Of a DNA stretch of 64,000 nucleotides, positions 1-11,754 are shown piece by piece. Source of the stretch: Micrasema longulum. Lineage: Eukaryota; Arthropoda; Insecta; Trichoptera; Brachycentridae. The position numbers and the translations under genes are program-made. The stretch spans positions 112,732 to 176,731 of the forward strand of contig JAGVSM010002366.1 in assembly GCA_022494885.1 (NCBI GenBank), written 5' to 3'. The notes beneath the pieces were generated by a model. The model was not told the DNA's origin. It saw only the letters and a list, made by a program, of their open reading frames with translations, and made no database searches. Positions within the stretch are counted from its first letter, which is position 1; the number at the start of each line of letters is the position of its first letter.

Positions 1-140
1 AAATGTGTATGTTTAAACATAAGCAGAGTGGTAAATGGCAGTTTGTAAAATGGCTACTTTAAACCAGCCAACGATAAGTTATAAGCCCTGTTAACGCCCA
101 GACTTCTTTATTCCCTTCTCAAAAATGTTTTCCCTGTAAT
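1..140 (-). repeat. R-family repeat, arm fragment
   Basis: Reverse-orientation piece of the abundant R repeat. It shares the words taaaccagcca, ataagccctgt and ttcccttctcaaaaatgttt with copies near 3.3, 32.4, 38.4 and 62 kb. It is cut by the window edge, so its 5' extent is unknown. No coding potential is evident. Confidence 0.8.
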
Positions 141-1384
141 TTACAAATTAAGTAAATTATGTTTGTTTTAAAAAAAAATAAAAAAATTTACAAATATAAT
201 TTTACATGTTTACAGTTTTCAAATTTCAATTATCATATTTTTACTTAAACTATAATCCCACCAAGCCACTTTCTGTAGCTTGTTGGTGGAGATTAAATTT
301 ATACTAACTTAAATATAATTATCTTTATTCATAAAAACAGATATAATTAACAGCCGGAAAGATTAGAATATACATGTATGTGGAAATAATAATATTATTT
401 CTTTTTTAAATACAAGAAAATATATGATAATATGATAAATTAAAATATTTACTCATTCGTATTGCTGTATGTTCATATTGATTATAATGTAATTTATAAC
501 TAGTTCTTAAAGTTTTTTTATAACTATCTACTAAATACATTAAACTAAAATTGATAATTACCTTTCATTATTTCTCTAACTAAACGTGTATAGTTGAAAG
601 CACGGACCAAAACCACTCAGCCAGGCTAATCAGGATCTCCTGCAGTATGAATATTTTGCAGGAGATATAATATCTTAGTATGGAGTGTTGGAACACGTAA
701 ATGAGTAACAATGGTTTATGTCGCTTTGTTTCACCCTTTAAACAGTGCTATTTTCCCTGGCAGAAACCTGGAGAAACAAAAGGCTTTTCATATTAAATAC
801 TCTTTCTATGGAACATGCGAGACGAGGGTGCCACTTTGTTGACGAGAGCATTCGCTGTCTTAATGGAGACAAACCTGCTAATGTTCAAACAAATCATGAA
901 TTCAAGATCTTGTGTTCATCTATTTTGTTTATTTTTAAAAAAAATACGAAAACTTTAAATGAAGAAAAAAATATTCATACTATTTTGTGAATGTCTTTTA
1001 TCAGAAAATTCCTTGATTTTCATACTCTTTTCAAATAGGTTCTTCAATTTAATTTACGTTAGAAGCCTGGTGAACACGTGGTAATTCATGAATCTTTTTT
1101 ATTGAATTGAAATTTAATTCATGATAATGATAAAATTAACAACCAAACAATACTACCCCTGACGCCAAAGGTTCATAGGTTGATAGAAAATACGTTGAGC
1201 TCGCTCAAAACTGCAGTAATGTTCTCAACAAAAAAATCAGGAAAACATATTTTTCACGTCGAAAAACTTAAAAATTTAAATATTTGTATTATTAACGAAC
1301 ACATGTCGTCAAGTTTAAAAAAAATATATTGAGCACATTGCAGGGGAACTAAAGAAACTGACGACAAGACCAAACTTTTGTGCT
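141..1384. other. AT-rich stretch, no gene recognised
   Basis: Low-complexity AT-rich DNA with frequent stops in all frames. An open stretch of 81 codons at 745-990 (+) has no motif I recognise and is probably chance. Confidence 0.6.
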
Positions 1385-1725
1385 TTTGTGTGACTCGTAG
1401 GTTGAGAAACAATTAAGTACTGTTCATCGATCATCATAGAACAAACTATGGCCTAAATTTTCCAATGACCTATGTTTTTGTCGTATCGTTAACTCAAGAC
1501 AAGATTTGGACTTTTTTAATTTGAGTTTACAACGATTTAAACGAGCACTAAATAAATAGTCAAGATCTTGTCTTGATGTTTCTTATATTTGTCAATGCTT
1601 CTTTTCCTTTTTTTGAAATGTTTTAAACTATTCTTTTATTGTAATATTTAAACCCTATTAATTGTATACATGGACACTGTCCGTTAATAAATCAATAAAT
1701 AAACTCTTTTATTTGTTTTCCAGAT
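1385..1725 (+). pseudogene. LINE (non-LTR retrotransposon) C-terminus and 3' end
   Basis: Plus-strand copy of the 3' end of the LINE also present on the minus strand at 11755-12290. Translated with frame changes, 1390-1520 reads like the other copy's C-terminal words RLRNN, VLFID, HRTNY and RQDLDFF. Both copies continue into the same 3' UTR, which runs through ggacactgtccgttaataaa to an A-rich end. It is 5'-truncated and frameshifted, as usual for dead LINE copies. The match between the two windows is seen directly; the family assignment (jockey/CR1-like) is inferred from the C-terminal pattern. Confidence 0.75.
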
Positions 1726-3006
1726 CGTTTTCAAGGTTTTGGATTTTAATTAACATGAATGGTTTGTAAATTACAGTTTGTATCATTTGTCATGGGCTTC
1801 TGATGAACGAAAATATTATTTCTCTTGTTTATTAAATTTTTTTCCGAAAAAAAAATCTAGACGATTTACTAATGAGGACCAATTTAGCACGCGTTTTATT
1901 GAAGAATTGGCAAGATTCCGCTTTTAATGCCTATGCATGTCCAAAAAATTGACTGAAGCATATCCACTGGGATAAGTTCTAATTAACGTTAATAAAATAA
2001 AGGATTCTATAAACTTAATCAAGTGTATAAAGCCATCCTCAGTAGATTTTTATAACTTAATAATAAATGGTGTACTCATTATTTTGGGAATTAATCAGAA
2101 ACAGAGCTGCTATAAATCAAAGTTACTAATGATACCATTTAAATAAATAAAAAGATTAATTTCTTGTTGAACCTTGTGTTGATTTTTGAAACAACTCAAG
2201 TCCTAACAACCTGAAGTTTTATCATTTTTTTTATTTGAAATTTTAAAAATAAATTGATGTTTCAATGACCACCAGCTGTATTTTAGCATAATCAAAATAG
2301 GTGTTGAAAAAATCTCACTTTATAGTCTATATCAGGTAGGATACAGTGTTTTTTTATTATCTCTAAACTAACATTTATGAACAAAAGAGTTTTTTGGAAA
2401 TCATCGATTCAATTATTAATGATTTAAATCATAAGCGTATTATTGCAAAAATCAAACTAACAAAAAAATAACATTTTCGTGCTTTAAAATAAAAGCATCT
2501 TAATATTATGGTAATGTGTTAAGCATATTTTACGAGCTTTTTTGTATAAAACAAGTTCTTTGCATTTTCCTAGCGTTGCAGTCACCAGCTGTCTTTCCAT
2601 AAATTAATTAATGTAATGAAATTATGCAAATGTTTAGAAATCTCCACGCATACTGAACATTAGTTTTAAACAGCAAAGAAGCTATGCAGAAGATTAACTA
2701 TGCACATAAAAGAACTATAGTATGTTAAAATAAACGAAATTAAAAAGCCGGCTTACTTTGCCATAAACTATTTTTGGTTGAATTCAAATGGCTTTGAATA
2801 AATTATTATTTAGGATCTTACTTTAGAAGTAGCCTCTGAATAATACGTTAAATGTGTTAAATTTTATTTCTCTTTAATTTGTAAGTTAATGAATGATATT
2901 TTTGAAAAGTTTTGATCGGATTGACAAAATAATACAATTAATATAGCACGAGGTAACATAAACCAAGATTATAATATGGAGTTCTAAAAAATAACAACAA
3001 ACTTAA
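1726..3006. other. AT-rich stretch, nothing recognised
   Basis: I see no long reading frame, tandem repeat or element terminus that I can support here. Confidence 0.5.
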
Positions 3007-3420
3007 TTAATATAAACATGCTACAACAGAGATGAAGAAAATTTGAGAGAAGGGAATATAGAAGTCGAAGCATTTACAGGGCTTATGACCTGTTATTATT
3101 ACCAGCTTAAGTAACCACTTTACACACTGTGTAACATTCACCATTTTGCCCATATTTAAACAAACTTCACAAGCTTTGTTAACTTCACAAACATCAACAG
3201 ATTGAAGAATTGAAGGAATATAGATGTTCAAATACAGGCAGAATGGTGGATATTTCACTGTGTGTAAAGTGGCCACTTAAACCAGCCAATGACAGGTCGT
3301 AAGCCCTGTAGATGCCTAGACTCTATATTACCTTCTCTTAAATGTTTTTATCTACAAAAAATTGGACAAACTCAAAATATTGTCGGTTAATTAATATAAT
3401 TAATTTGTAATACAAGGTGT
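3007..3420. repeat. R-family foldback copy
   Basis: A plus-oriented arm (about 3013-3200, with gggaatata, cagggcttatgacctg, ccactttacacactgtgtaa) is followed at once by a reverse arm (about 3196-3345, with cacactgtg/tgtgtaaagtggcc and aaccagccaatgacagg). The locus can therefore fold into one long hairpin. The right side ends in the family tail, ttggacaaactcaaaatatt. Open frames across it (for example minus 3007-3276) follow from the repeat and are not genes. Confidence 0.8.
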
Positions 3421-3469
3421 TTAAATTTTGAGCATTATTTCAGTAATTACAATTTTAATTTCTATATAT

Positions 3470-3770
3470 TTTGGAATTATTATTATATTCTCGTGTGAAA
3501 TTTCATCGTTTGTCATTTGTCATTTGTACTATTATCCGACGTTTCGGATAGCATCGCATTGCATTGCCCATCATCAAAGTTGCAGTTATCATGTGGCGAT
3601 ATTTACCTCATCCCTAGAAGTTTGTGATTAATTTTCTTAGATGTTCTATGGGGAAGAGATTTTTATCGCCACACGACAACTGCGACCCTGATGACGGACG
3701 GTGATATGCTAACGAAACGTCAGAAAAGACTTCGCACGACACATGGCATAATAAAGGTGGATGTGTATAG
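3470..3770. repeat. Inverted-repeat element with hammerhead-like boxes
   Basis: Two imperfect arms, about 3538-3610 and 3655-3722 with weaker extension outward, are reverse complements around a short centre. Each arm, read outward, carries a TGATGA box, then about 20-25 nt, then CGAAACGTC: on the plus strand at 3690-3722 (CTGATGA ... CGAAACGTC), on the minus strand in the left arm (TTGATGA ... CCGAAACGTC). These are the two conserved boxes of hammerhead ribozymes. The layout resembles the noncoding ends of Penelope-like elements, but no Penelope coding is adjacent. Confidence 0.5.
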
Positions 3771-3849
3771 TGGATTTATCATGTTGGTTTAATTAGTGTC
3801 TTGAATTTGTATAATAATAATTACTTTATATACAAAGCGGATTTATGAA

Positions 3850-4760
3850 TGGAAAAGGATATATGGATCAAATATTTGCTCTGCGAAATATGACAGAAAA
3901 GTTTCTGGCTTAGCACCAGAAACTTTTCTGCGCATTTATCGATCTGCAAAAGGCATTTGATAGAGTTGAGAGAGGGAAATAGTAGAAGGTTTTATCGGAG
4001 TATGGAGTGAATGGTAACCTGACAAGGGCTTTTGCGTCTCTGTATAAGTACAGCACAGCATGTGTGAAGAATGGGTTATTCACATCGTGGTTTAATATTC
4101 CTAAAGAAGTAAAACGGCGGCCTCCGTGGAGTAGTGGTCAAGACGCTTGACTCACGCACGGAAGGTTCCGGGTTCGATTCCCGGCGAGAACACAAAAATT
4201 TAAAAATGTGATATTTCTCAAGCCTGGTTGTTCTGTAATGTAATTCACCACTGTAATTGGGCCTCCTGGCCTGTTGTGGTGCAAAAAAAAAAAACATTCT
4301 CACGGTAATACTATAATGTTAGTAGAAAGGGTCAAACGAAAAAAAAAAAAAAAAAAAAAAACAGGGATGTGTAATATCACCATGGTTGTTCAACATATAC
4401 ATCGATAACTGTATGAAAGAACTGAAAGATTTAAGAATGGGAGCAAAAATGAGTGGTATAACTGTTAACTGTCTTCTGCATGCGGATAATACCTTGCTTT
4501 TTTGCTAGCAGCAAAGAAGACCTGCAATTCTTGCTAACAAAAGTCTTCGGAGTATGCAAGAAAAGCGATTTGCTTATGAATGTTGATAAATCGAAAGTGA
4601 TTTTTTGAAAGGGATAAAAATATAACTAAATGTGAGATCAGTGTGAACGAAGATATTCTGAATCAGGTAGAAGAATTTGTGTACCTGGGAAGTATGTTTT
4701 CTAGGGATGGAAAGACCGAGAAAATATAAGACAATCAATTTCAGTAAATCAAAGAAAATT
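3850..4760 (+). pseudogene. LINE reverse transcriptase remnant, interrupted by a SINE
   Basis: Conceptual translation gives consecutive reverse-transcriptase words. FIDLQKAFDRVE (about 3935-3980) is the first catalytic Asp motif. Then come SLYKYSTACVKNG and SWFNIPKEV. After the SINE come QGCVISPWLFNIYID (about 4360-4410) and HADNTLLF (about 4475-4505), where the usual YADD reads HADN. The tail has VDKSKVIF and EFVYLGSMF-like words. In-frame stops and frame changes make it inactive. A tRNA-derived SINE is inserted between the FNIPKEV and QGCVISPW segments. The RT motif order is seen directly; the clade is not resolved. Confidence 0.85.
4116..4365 (+). mobile_element. tRNA-derived SINE (family S1)
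   Basis: The head has tRNA-like promoter boxes: an A-box-like GTGGAGTAGTGGTCAAGACG, then a B-box GGTTCGATTCC inside gggttcgattcccgg. The body ends gggcctcctggcctgttgtg followed by A-rich runs at about 4281-4360. A reverse copy with the same head and body lies at 27815-27995, so this is a mobile family rather than a tRNA gene. It is inserted in a LINE RT sequence. Confidence 0.85.
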
Positions 4761-4917
4761 CTTCAAAATTAATGACACATTTTGGTAAGAGCAGCAATTT
4801 ATTGATTTTATATACATATACAATATAAGTAATTAAAAGTAGAATTGTAGAGCACATATTAAAGCTCGTGGTGGTCGTTTAGAATACCTGTTGTAAAATT
4901 ATATGTAATTATGTAAG

Positions 4918-5275
4918 CAATCAGCCTCGTGGTGTAGTGGTCAGCGCGTTTGCCTACCATGCGAGATGTCTCGGGTTTGATTCCCGACTTGATTGACATG
5001 AACTATTTATTTTTAAATGTAAATTTTTTAATGTTATTTTTTATGTAATAATCCGTAAGGGTTTATTAATAAATTTTCAAATAATTTTATTTTTTAAAAA
5101 TATATGATTTTACGCTATAATATTTCATATTAGTCCCTGGACTGGTACCTGAAGCGTAAGACTAATCATCTAACCTTCGTATCTCAAAAAATATCAAAAT
5201 ACATTGCAATTGGTGTATTAATGCAGTGTTTTATATACCATAAGGATCGGAAAAGAAATGATGATGATGAAAAAA
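4918..5275 (+). mobile_element. tRNA-derived SINE (family S2), near full length
   Basis: The head tggtgtagtggtcagcgcg and B-box gggtttgattccc resemble a tRNA internal promoter. The body contains cctggactggtacctgaagc and gtaagactaatcatct, and the 3' end is a short (GAT)n tail near 5260. The same core occurs near 16.7, 29.7, 32.8 (-) and 39.3 kb (-), which defines a dispersed family. Confidence 0.85.
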
Positions 5276-6089
5276 TAAAATTTTAAAATTATTGTTTTTT
5301 TTTCGTTTTCTTGCTTTAAATAATTCCTTCAAAGGGATTTTTATTTTTTTTTAAATTTTATTTTGGATATTAATATTTAAGGTAATTTTTTTAAGCGTTA
5401 CATGTAACTTGAAATAATCGATCAGAATGCATCTTAGTAAAAATATTGATAAATAAGAAGAGGTCAAACTTACAAAATAAAATAGTCAAACATTGAACTT
5501 GGATTTAAATTTCACTTTGAGAAATTTTTTTTTCTTCATTTTCAATATTATTTCCATTTGTAAATACTAACTTCAAACTTTTATTAAACTTCTTTTATTT
5601 TAATTTTTAAAAAACTTCCACTTATGTTTTTTTTCTTTCTCTTTTTTGTACTTTCATTGATAACTTAACATATGATTATTATACAATATGGAAACTTCTT
5701 TGGTCTATAAGAGTTAAGTCTAACGTGTAAAATCTAAAACTGTGTAACTGTACTGCGTGTTTCCTGAATAAAAGAAAATATTTTAAGAACAATTATTTAA
5801 AAAAATAAAAACTCTACTCTATCTAATCAACGACCGTTTGTTCCTGCGCCCATTTTCGACTTTACCAGGCTGCACAATGATTTATAATTATCATTGTACA
5901 GCCCTCTGCAGACGCTGCCATTGCTGTTTGACTGAGGTAAGAGACCCTTTGTAGGTCTTCTCCTTCACTGATTTACGATTTTACCACTGAAAAGAGTGTT
6001 GAAGGGTGTAATTTTCTTAAAATTAAAAAAAATTACGAATAACCTTAAAATTTTGAGACGTTTATTAACACATTTTTTTCTAAACCATC
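5276..6089. other. AT-rich stretch with poly-T tracts
   Basis: No supported element. The sequence resembles 18950-19120 (runs around acttccatttatgttttttt and ctttcattgataac), which suggests an undefined shared repeat. Confidence 0.45.
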
Positions 6090-6810
6090 AATCCTATATC
6101 CGTAGGTATGAGATTATCCAATCATTACGCCACACCCTTTATAATATAAAACTTCATTTAAATTTCATATCTTTGATTCATTAGCACACAGAAGATATAT
6201 TTTTGATCAGATTCTGATTTGCAAAATTGTAAATAATAAATTCGATTTCCCAGAGCTCATAAATCTACTTGCTTACCGTGTCCCCTCTAGGCCAACTAGA
6301 CTCTGATATTTTATAGATTCGTAAAATTAAAACTTATTATCGGAAACATTCTACGATCCCTCGTATATGTGAAGCATTTAACAAAAAAATTTATAGTCTT
6401 GATATATTTAACACTCCATACAATATGTACGTAAGAGAACTAATAGGTTGGATTCAGAATATCAGAGAATAGACGTTTTGTTCCTTTTCTTGCTCTTTAT
6501 TCAAAATTTATTTAATTATTAAATCAAATGCAATTTTCCTTTCTTACTTTCCTTTAATCATCCTCTACCAATCCTTATCAATTTTCTTCGTTTCCTTCCA
6601 ACTATCTGTTTTTTGTTTTGTCCATATTTATCTTAATTTATATGTAGTTTTTTTTAAATTATTTATATAGTTTAAACTTTAAGCCGTTGTCGCTTTATTA
6701 CAGTATTATTAATTGAATACATATAATTGAATGGCAGGCCCTACTATGTGTACATTTTATAAAGTTTTTTAAAAATATTATTTAACCTGTACATCTGTTT
6801 GTATTCGAAA
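6090..6810 (+). pseudogene. LINE C-terminal remnant and 3' UTR
   Basis: Translation with frame repair gives a typical jockey/CR1-type C-terminus: KFDFPELINLLAYRVPSRPT, then TYYRKHSTIPRICEAFNKK and SLDIFNTPYN at about 6240-6425. The pattern of P...R...N...DIF after the RT thumb is well known in LINE ORF2 proteins. A stop at about 6470 is followed by a T-rich 3' UTR ending in aaataaataaaataag near 6810. The RT core is missing (5' truncation). Confidence 0.75.
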
Positions 6811-6944
6811 TAAATAAAATAAGAAATAAAAATAAACTACGTATTTAAAAAAACAAACTGTGACATAAGTTTTATAAAGTTTTTTAAAAATATTATATTT
6901 ACCTGTAAATTATTTTTGAAAGCTTCTGAATTTGAAGTTGAAAC

Positions 6945-7030
6945 CGGCGCCATAGCGCAATTGTTTAGACGGCCAACTGTAAAATTAGCGTCACGAGTTA
7001 GATTTCCGCCAGTTTCGAGAAAAGATCCCA
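6945..7030 (+). other. Degenerate tRNA-like sequence
   Basis: The segment catagcgcaattgtttagac followed by cacgagttagatttccgcc has the spacing of a tRNA A box and B box, but the B box is imperfect. It is most likely a decayed SINE head. Open frames on both strands here are incidental. Confidence 0.4.
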
Positions 7031-7094
7031 TAGCGATTTTTTCCATTTCGAATTTTTCAGATTTTTTCAATTTTTTCAACAATGTTGTTATCAG

Positions 7095-7195
7095 TTAATA
7101 TAAACCGCTCCTCAGGGAGTTGAATCAAGTTCCTGTCTACAAAAATTTAGACAAACTCAAAATATTGTTGATAAATCCACCTGGTCCACGAATTT
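7095..7195 (+). repeat. R-family tail fragment
   Basis: Contains cagggagttgaatcaagttc, tagacaaactcaaaatattg and ttgataaatccacctggtcc. The same words occur near 61.79 and 62.07 kb. Confidence 0.7.
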
Positions 7196-7470
7196 AATTT
7201 GCGCGTAAAATAGCTGATTGCGATAATTTCTGCATGCTTAACTTCAAAATGGCAAAAAGAGGATTCAATTAATTAAACCTTTAAGGCACATATATAAAAG
7301 CTATCGATTTTTTTTAGTCAAGGAATTTGTGTGAACCATCACTAAATACATGAATAATTAAATCCAGTTCAACACCATTTTACAACCTCATAATTCGTTT
7401 GCTGTTGATATGTGTTAAAAAGAAAATAATCAAAGATTTTAACTATTGTATATGGTATAATTTTAAGATG

Positions 7471-7863
7471 CTAGAATTCCACTTATCCATGCGCTTTGTA
7501 GCTGCTAGATGATTGATAATCTTGCTTCAATATGTCAATGTTATCAACTTTAAATTACTTGAATTTAAAAAACGGGGTCTAGAATTTCAATAGCCTATGC
7601 GCTCAGTAGCTGCAGAACTGATAATAATATAACTGCTATTTTTAAAAATTAGTTTTTAATCTAATTAATTTCATATTATTCAAACACTAAATTTCACTAT
7701 CAAATTGAAACATAATATAAATTGGAGCTAGATTACTAAATGTTCATGCGCTCTGTAGCTGCAAGACGTGCTGTAATCTAGCTCCTATCTATTTTAATTG
7801 AAATATATCATAGTTGGAAAGGAGGAACTAGAATCTCAATAGTCTATGCGCTCTGTAGCTGTA
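7471..7863 (+). repeat. Cluster of four spaced copies of a 36-nt motif
   Basis: Four copies start at 7471, 7579, 7728 and 7828. Each begins CTAG (three continue AAT), and the word ATGCGCT starts exactly 18 nt later and runs into TGTAGCTG. The intervals are 108, 149 and 100 nt, and the DNA between copies is not obviously repeated. A fifth, looser copy lies at 31805-31845. The third copy sits in the loop of a perfect 13-bp hairpin (7724-7736 with 7773-7785). Function unknown. Confidence 0.8.
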
Positions 7864-7920
7864 AAATATTTATTTATTATATAGCGCCCTTGAGGTGATT
7901 TTCACAAAAATGGCGCTATT

Positions 7921-9690
7921 TAAATTATCCAACTATAATAATAATTTTGTGGTTATGATGTTACACGAGTCTGCAAATAACACACGACTCTCTTTTTAAA
8001 AAAAATATAAATAAAAATTTTGCTTTGGAAGGCTCGAGTTGTACGAATATTTTAAAATGTGATTGCGCCACTTGCCCGTTGGCAGATGAACGCTCGTAAT
8101 TGTCTGGTTCGCGGAATGTGTCATCTTTATTCTTTGCCGCTGAACCCTAAATAATACTAAAAGGAATTCCTACCTTGCACTGGGTTTCTGGTACCTTATT
8201 GTTTGTAACTTGTCTCGCGACTGTCAGGATCAGATCAGATCGTGGGGTAATAAAGGTGGGGCACTTGAGATGTTTTTTTGATTATTATTATTTCACGACA
8301 CAGTTAATTAAATTAATTATTAATCTTTAAAGTAACCGGTTCGCGATCGCGGTGAGAAGTGAAAACTATCTGAGAATGAATACAGACGATTCGTTTTTAT
8401 TAACAATTGTTCTTTTGTTAAATGCATTAGAATAATTTTGGATATTAAACATGTTGGGCTAGAAACAAAATGTGGTACCTACTCACAGTAAGAAACGCAA
8501 CATTCTAACCGGGGCCCAGTATGCAGCAAATAAATCTAACAAAGGAAATGTGGCGTAACCAAAATGTACATATCAGGAGATTGAAAACATCTACTTCATA
8601 TCGAGCGCCGGAAGTAAATGAAAACCCGATATTTTCATATTTGTTCCCGAAGGGATTTAAAGTCTGTAAGCGTGGATTTAGATGCACTATTTGCATCCAG
8701 TAATGCCATACTAGAACTCACATCAACGTCTCTCTAAAACTAAGGTGCTGAGAGCCATCCAAGTGCTTAAGCCATATTTACTCTCAGTGCGAAGTTAGAC
8801 GAAAAATCATACGTTTCAAGCAAGACTGAAGTGTCAATAGAAAAAAATAATATTAATCATTATTTGGTTTCGATAATTTTATTTTATTTATTTTATTGAT
8901 ATAAACGGCAAAATTGACTTTTACAAAACTTAAACTATATACATACTTGGTTTCATTAAATTTATTTATTTTATTTTATTTATTCATACTTTTTGTCTTA
9001 CAAACTATAATTAATAATAAAAATAATGTGACCTCACAGAGATTACTCGTGCCGAGGACACTGAACAATATACTTTTTTTAAAATTATTTTACGTTTGAG
9101 AATAAACAGAGAAGACTAACTTAATAAACAGAAATAATTAACAAAATGTTCAGACAGTCTTAAACACTACATATGAATGTTTATAATTTATTTTTGTATA
9201 TCTTTATTATTTATATTACAAAACGCACAATGAAAGAACAAAAACCTAACATAAGCCATGCACTTGTGGAGCAGTTGATTTAATATTGGTTTAGGCGAAT
9301 GAGACAATCCATTTTACTTCTCTCTAGCCATCCATTTTTTTTGTAGCCTCTTTAAACATTTTCTCGTTACTTATTGTTTAATAGATAGCGGAAGGAGGTT
9401 ATAGATTTTAATTCAATTATACTCAAAATCCCTTTGTCTTATTATTTGTTTTGTAAGGGTTATGTCTTTCATTTGAGTAGGAGTAGTTTTTGAATATGTA
9501 AATGAGTATTATTTTAGCGTATAATTGTTTTAAAAAACATACATTACCAAGATTTAGAAACAAAAATATAACCTAAAAATTAAATTCAGTAGAAATTTGA
9601 AATAATTTAAAAATAAGTATGAAAATCAAATTAAAAATTAAAATATTCTAAAGAGTTAATAAAACGTGAAAATCATAAAGCACTGTTTCA
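7921..9690. other. Mixed stretch, no gene recognised
   Basis: 8030-8360 is less AT-rich and contains cggttcgcgatcgcggtg. 8880-9100 has (TTTTA)n runs like LINE 3' UTRs in reverse. Open frames of 60-63 codons overlap on both strands at 8505-8703 and show no motif. I do not call a gene. Confidence 0.5.
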
Positions 9691-9701
9691 TACAAGTTGT
9701 A

Positions 9702-10170
9702 CTAGCGGCTTAATAACAATTCACCATCTTGGAAAAAATTCTTAAGGTTTGATCTATAAAAACAATATCCTACACTAAATATATCCGATACGTAATAACT
9801 ATTGCCGAGTTCCTGGAGTCTATTTAATACAGCGTTACAAGTATACACTGCCCGCGAATTGTTGCTATAAAATGGTAATACCTGTAAAGTAATTATTTCA
9901 GGCACCCTGAAGTTGATGGAGGGATAACAGTTCTGGGCAATCTCACACTGAATGTACAATTTTGAATAAGTTCAATGTGTCTTTGATTTTTTTTCGATCT
10001 TTAAGTTTTAAAAAATTAAATGTTTCAATTAAAGTTCAAGACTAATTCTGGGTTAAAAATTGATATACCTTAAGAATCTTTTTTTGGACTCTTTCTAGAG
10101 AATTTTGGTGACAATTTAGTAACAAACTTGGATGTTACAGTCGCTAACAGCTGAATTTTATTATTTTAAA
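9702..10170 (-). pseudogene. LINE C-terminal remnant
   Basis: The 85-codon frame at 9702-9959 contains SINFRVP, an Arg/Tyr-rich middle, AVLNRLQELGN and SDIF, matching the conserved LINE C-terminal pattern (FRVP ... R ... N ... DIF). Further upstream on the minus strand, 10080-10160 translates as LERVQKKILK, the usual preceding motif. It is frameshifted between the two parts and lacks the RT core. Jockey/CR1-like by pattern only. Confidence 0.6.
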
Positions 10171-10919
10171 TGAAAGATTCTTCGACCGAAATTTGTAAGA
10201 AGATAATTACCATATCTGTGAATTTTGTGTAGTTTTGGTATTTTTGTTTTAAGTGATAGATTTTTCTTTATAACATTTAGATAGTTTACAACAAGAAAAA
10301 AAAAATGTTAGGCCCAAAGGGGTGATATTAAATTTATAAAAATAAACTATTGTTTTCTTTATCTTGATTACAAAAATTATATTTGTAGTCTTTTGAATAA
10401 ACTTCTGTGGAGTTCCTCAGCACTCCAATGGAAATGCATGGAGCATTTTGCATAATGCAATACTTCCACGCTGCGTCCGTTGTGCTCTGCTCTCTGAGCA
10501 ATGCACTATATCCTACTTTCCAATTGTTTTCCGTTTTCGCACGTATTTGCATATGGGGTCAGAAATGCACCTCGTTTATTAGATTTCAAACAAAGCTTAG
10601 AATGTATGTTCATTCCGTTAGAAGTTTCTGAAAGTTACTCGATTAAACCTCGATATTAAAAAAAACTTATTTTTTTAAAAACCCTTCATTCAGATCAAAC
10701 ATATTTAGTTTAGTTTAGAGTTTTTCTTACTTAAAATAAGAAAAATGTATGTTAGTCCCAATTAATAGATTTTTAAGCAATTTGTCATCGAGTGCTCAAA
10801 CATTCTTGTTCTTTTTATGGTTCCTCTCCCCGATGGAGGTTTTAAATCATCGTTGAGATTTTTTACTTTATTGGCAGCTGTCCTGAACAAGGACTGAGTG
10901 CTCATAAGTTCAATATTTT
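10171..10919. other. AT-rich stretch, no gene recognised
   Basis: Overlapping open frames of about 72 codons on both strands at 10334-10631 arise from a less AT-rich patch and have no motif I recognise. Confidence 0.45.
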
Positions 10920-11130
10920 TTATTATTTAATTTGGGAAACCCATAGTTCTACATACATATTTAAAGTAAACAAACAGATATAATGTATAAACTCAAAACC
11001 GAAAACAGATTTCAACAAAGTGTACAAAGTTAGTAAAGAAAAAATGAAGGTACTGAACATTAGACAATTTAAATAGAGTAATTGACACATTTCTGGTCAT
11101 ACGGATACAAGAGTAGATCTCAGTAGAATG
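10920..11130 (+). repeat. Segment repeated in pieces at 11.7-13.9 kb
   Basis: catagttctacatacatatt plus agtaaacaaacagata (10940-10982) recur at 11710-11750. caacaaagtgtacaaagt (about 11013) recurs near 12311. gacacatttctggtcat (about 11083) recurs near 13843. The three blocks keep their order but are spread over more than 2 kb in the second copy, which holds LINE sequence. Confidence 0.65.
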
Positions 11131-11439
11131 CTCGTACGAGGTTTTCCTGTTATTTGAACTATTTAATTCCAAAACACGTACGACGTTTGCTCAGAGCAAT
11201 TTATTTTTTGTGCCCCCAAGAGTGTTCAATATCCTGGATGAACATATTAAGTTCTCCAAAACGAAAGCCATTTTCAGGAGTGTATAAGTCTAGATTTTGT
11301 TTATGAGAAGAGACCATTGCAGGAGGCTGCTGCGAGATATTGTATTGATTTATATACTATTAAGCGTGTCGTTCAGATGCCCTTTGAAAAATATGTAGGT
11401 TTATGTAAAGATATTTCATTTTTATTGTTGCTTTTATTT

Positions 11440-11585
11440 AATTATGTACGTGCTTCCACTTTCCATTATGTTGTACCCCAACTCAACACAGGGCCCTTGG
11501 CCTCATAGAGTTTAGGATACGTTATAATTGTTTTTTTTGTAATATGTGTGTATTTGTATGAATGAATAAATAAATAAAAAATATG
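11440..11585 (+). other. Possible LINE 3' terminus
   Basis: A stretch containing acagggcccttggcctcata is followed by a T-rich segment and gaatgaataaataaataaa, a typical LINE 3' end with tandem TAAA units. No coding part is recognised upstream. Confidence 0.35.
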
Positions 11586-11754
11586 TATAAGGCGGAAAAA
11601 ATCCCGAAAAAAAATTGTTTCCATATATAAATATAAAACATATTATAAAAATACATTTAAGTTTATATATATATTATAAAAATGTTATTATCATTTTATT
11701 TCGGAAACCAATAGTTCTACACACATATTTACAGTAAACAAACAGATATTTATT

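Noticed and set aside
3894..3930. Perfect 15-bp hairpin with 7-nt loop
   Set aside because: It lies in the LINE reverse transcriptase coding segment just before FIDLQKAFD and is explained by codon coincidence in that remnant.
4116..4200. tRNA gene
   Set aside because: The A and B boxes are clear, but the sequence continues into a SINE body that recurs in reverse at 27.8 kb, and it sits inside a LINE.
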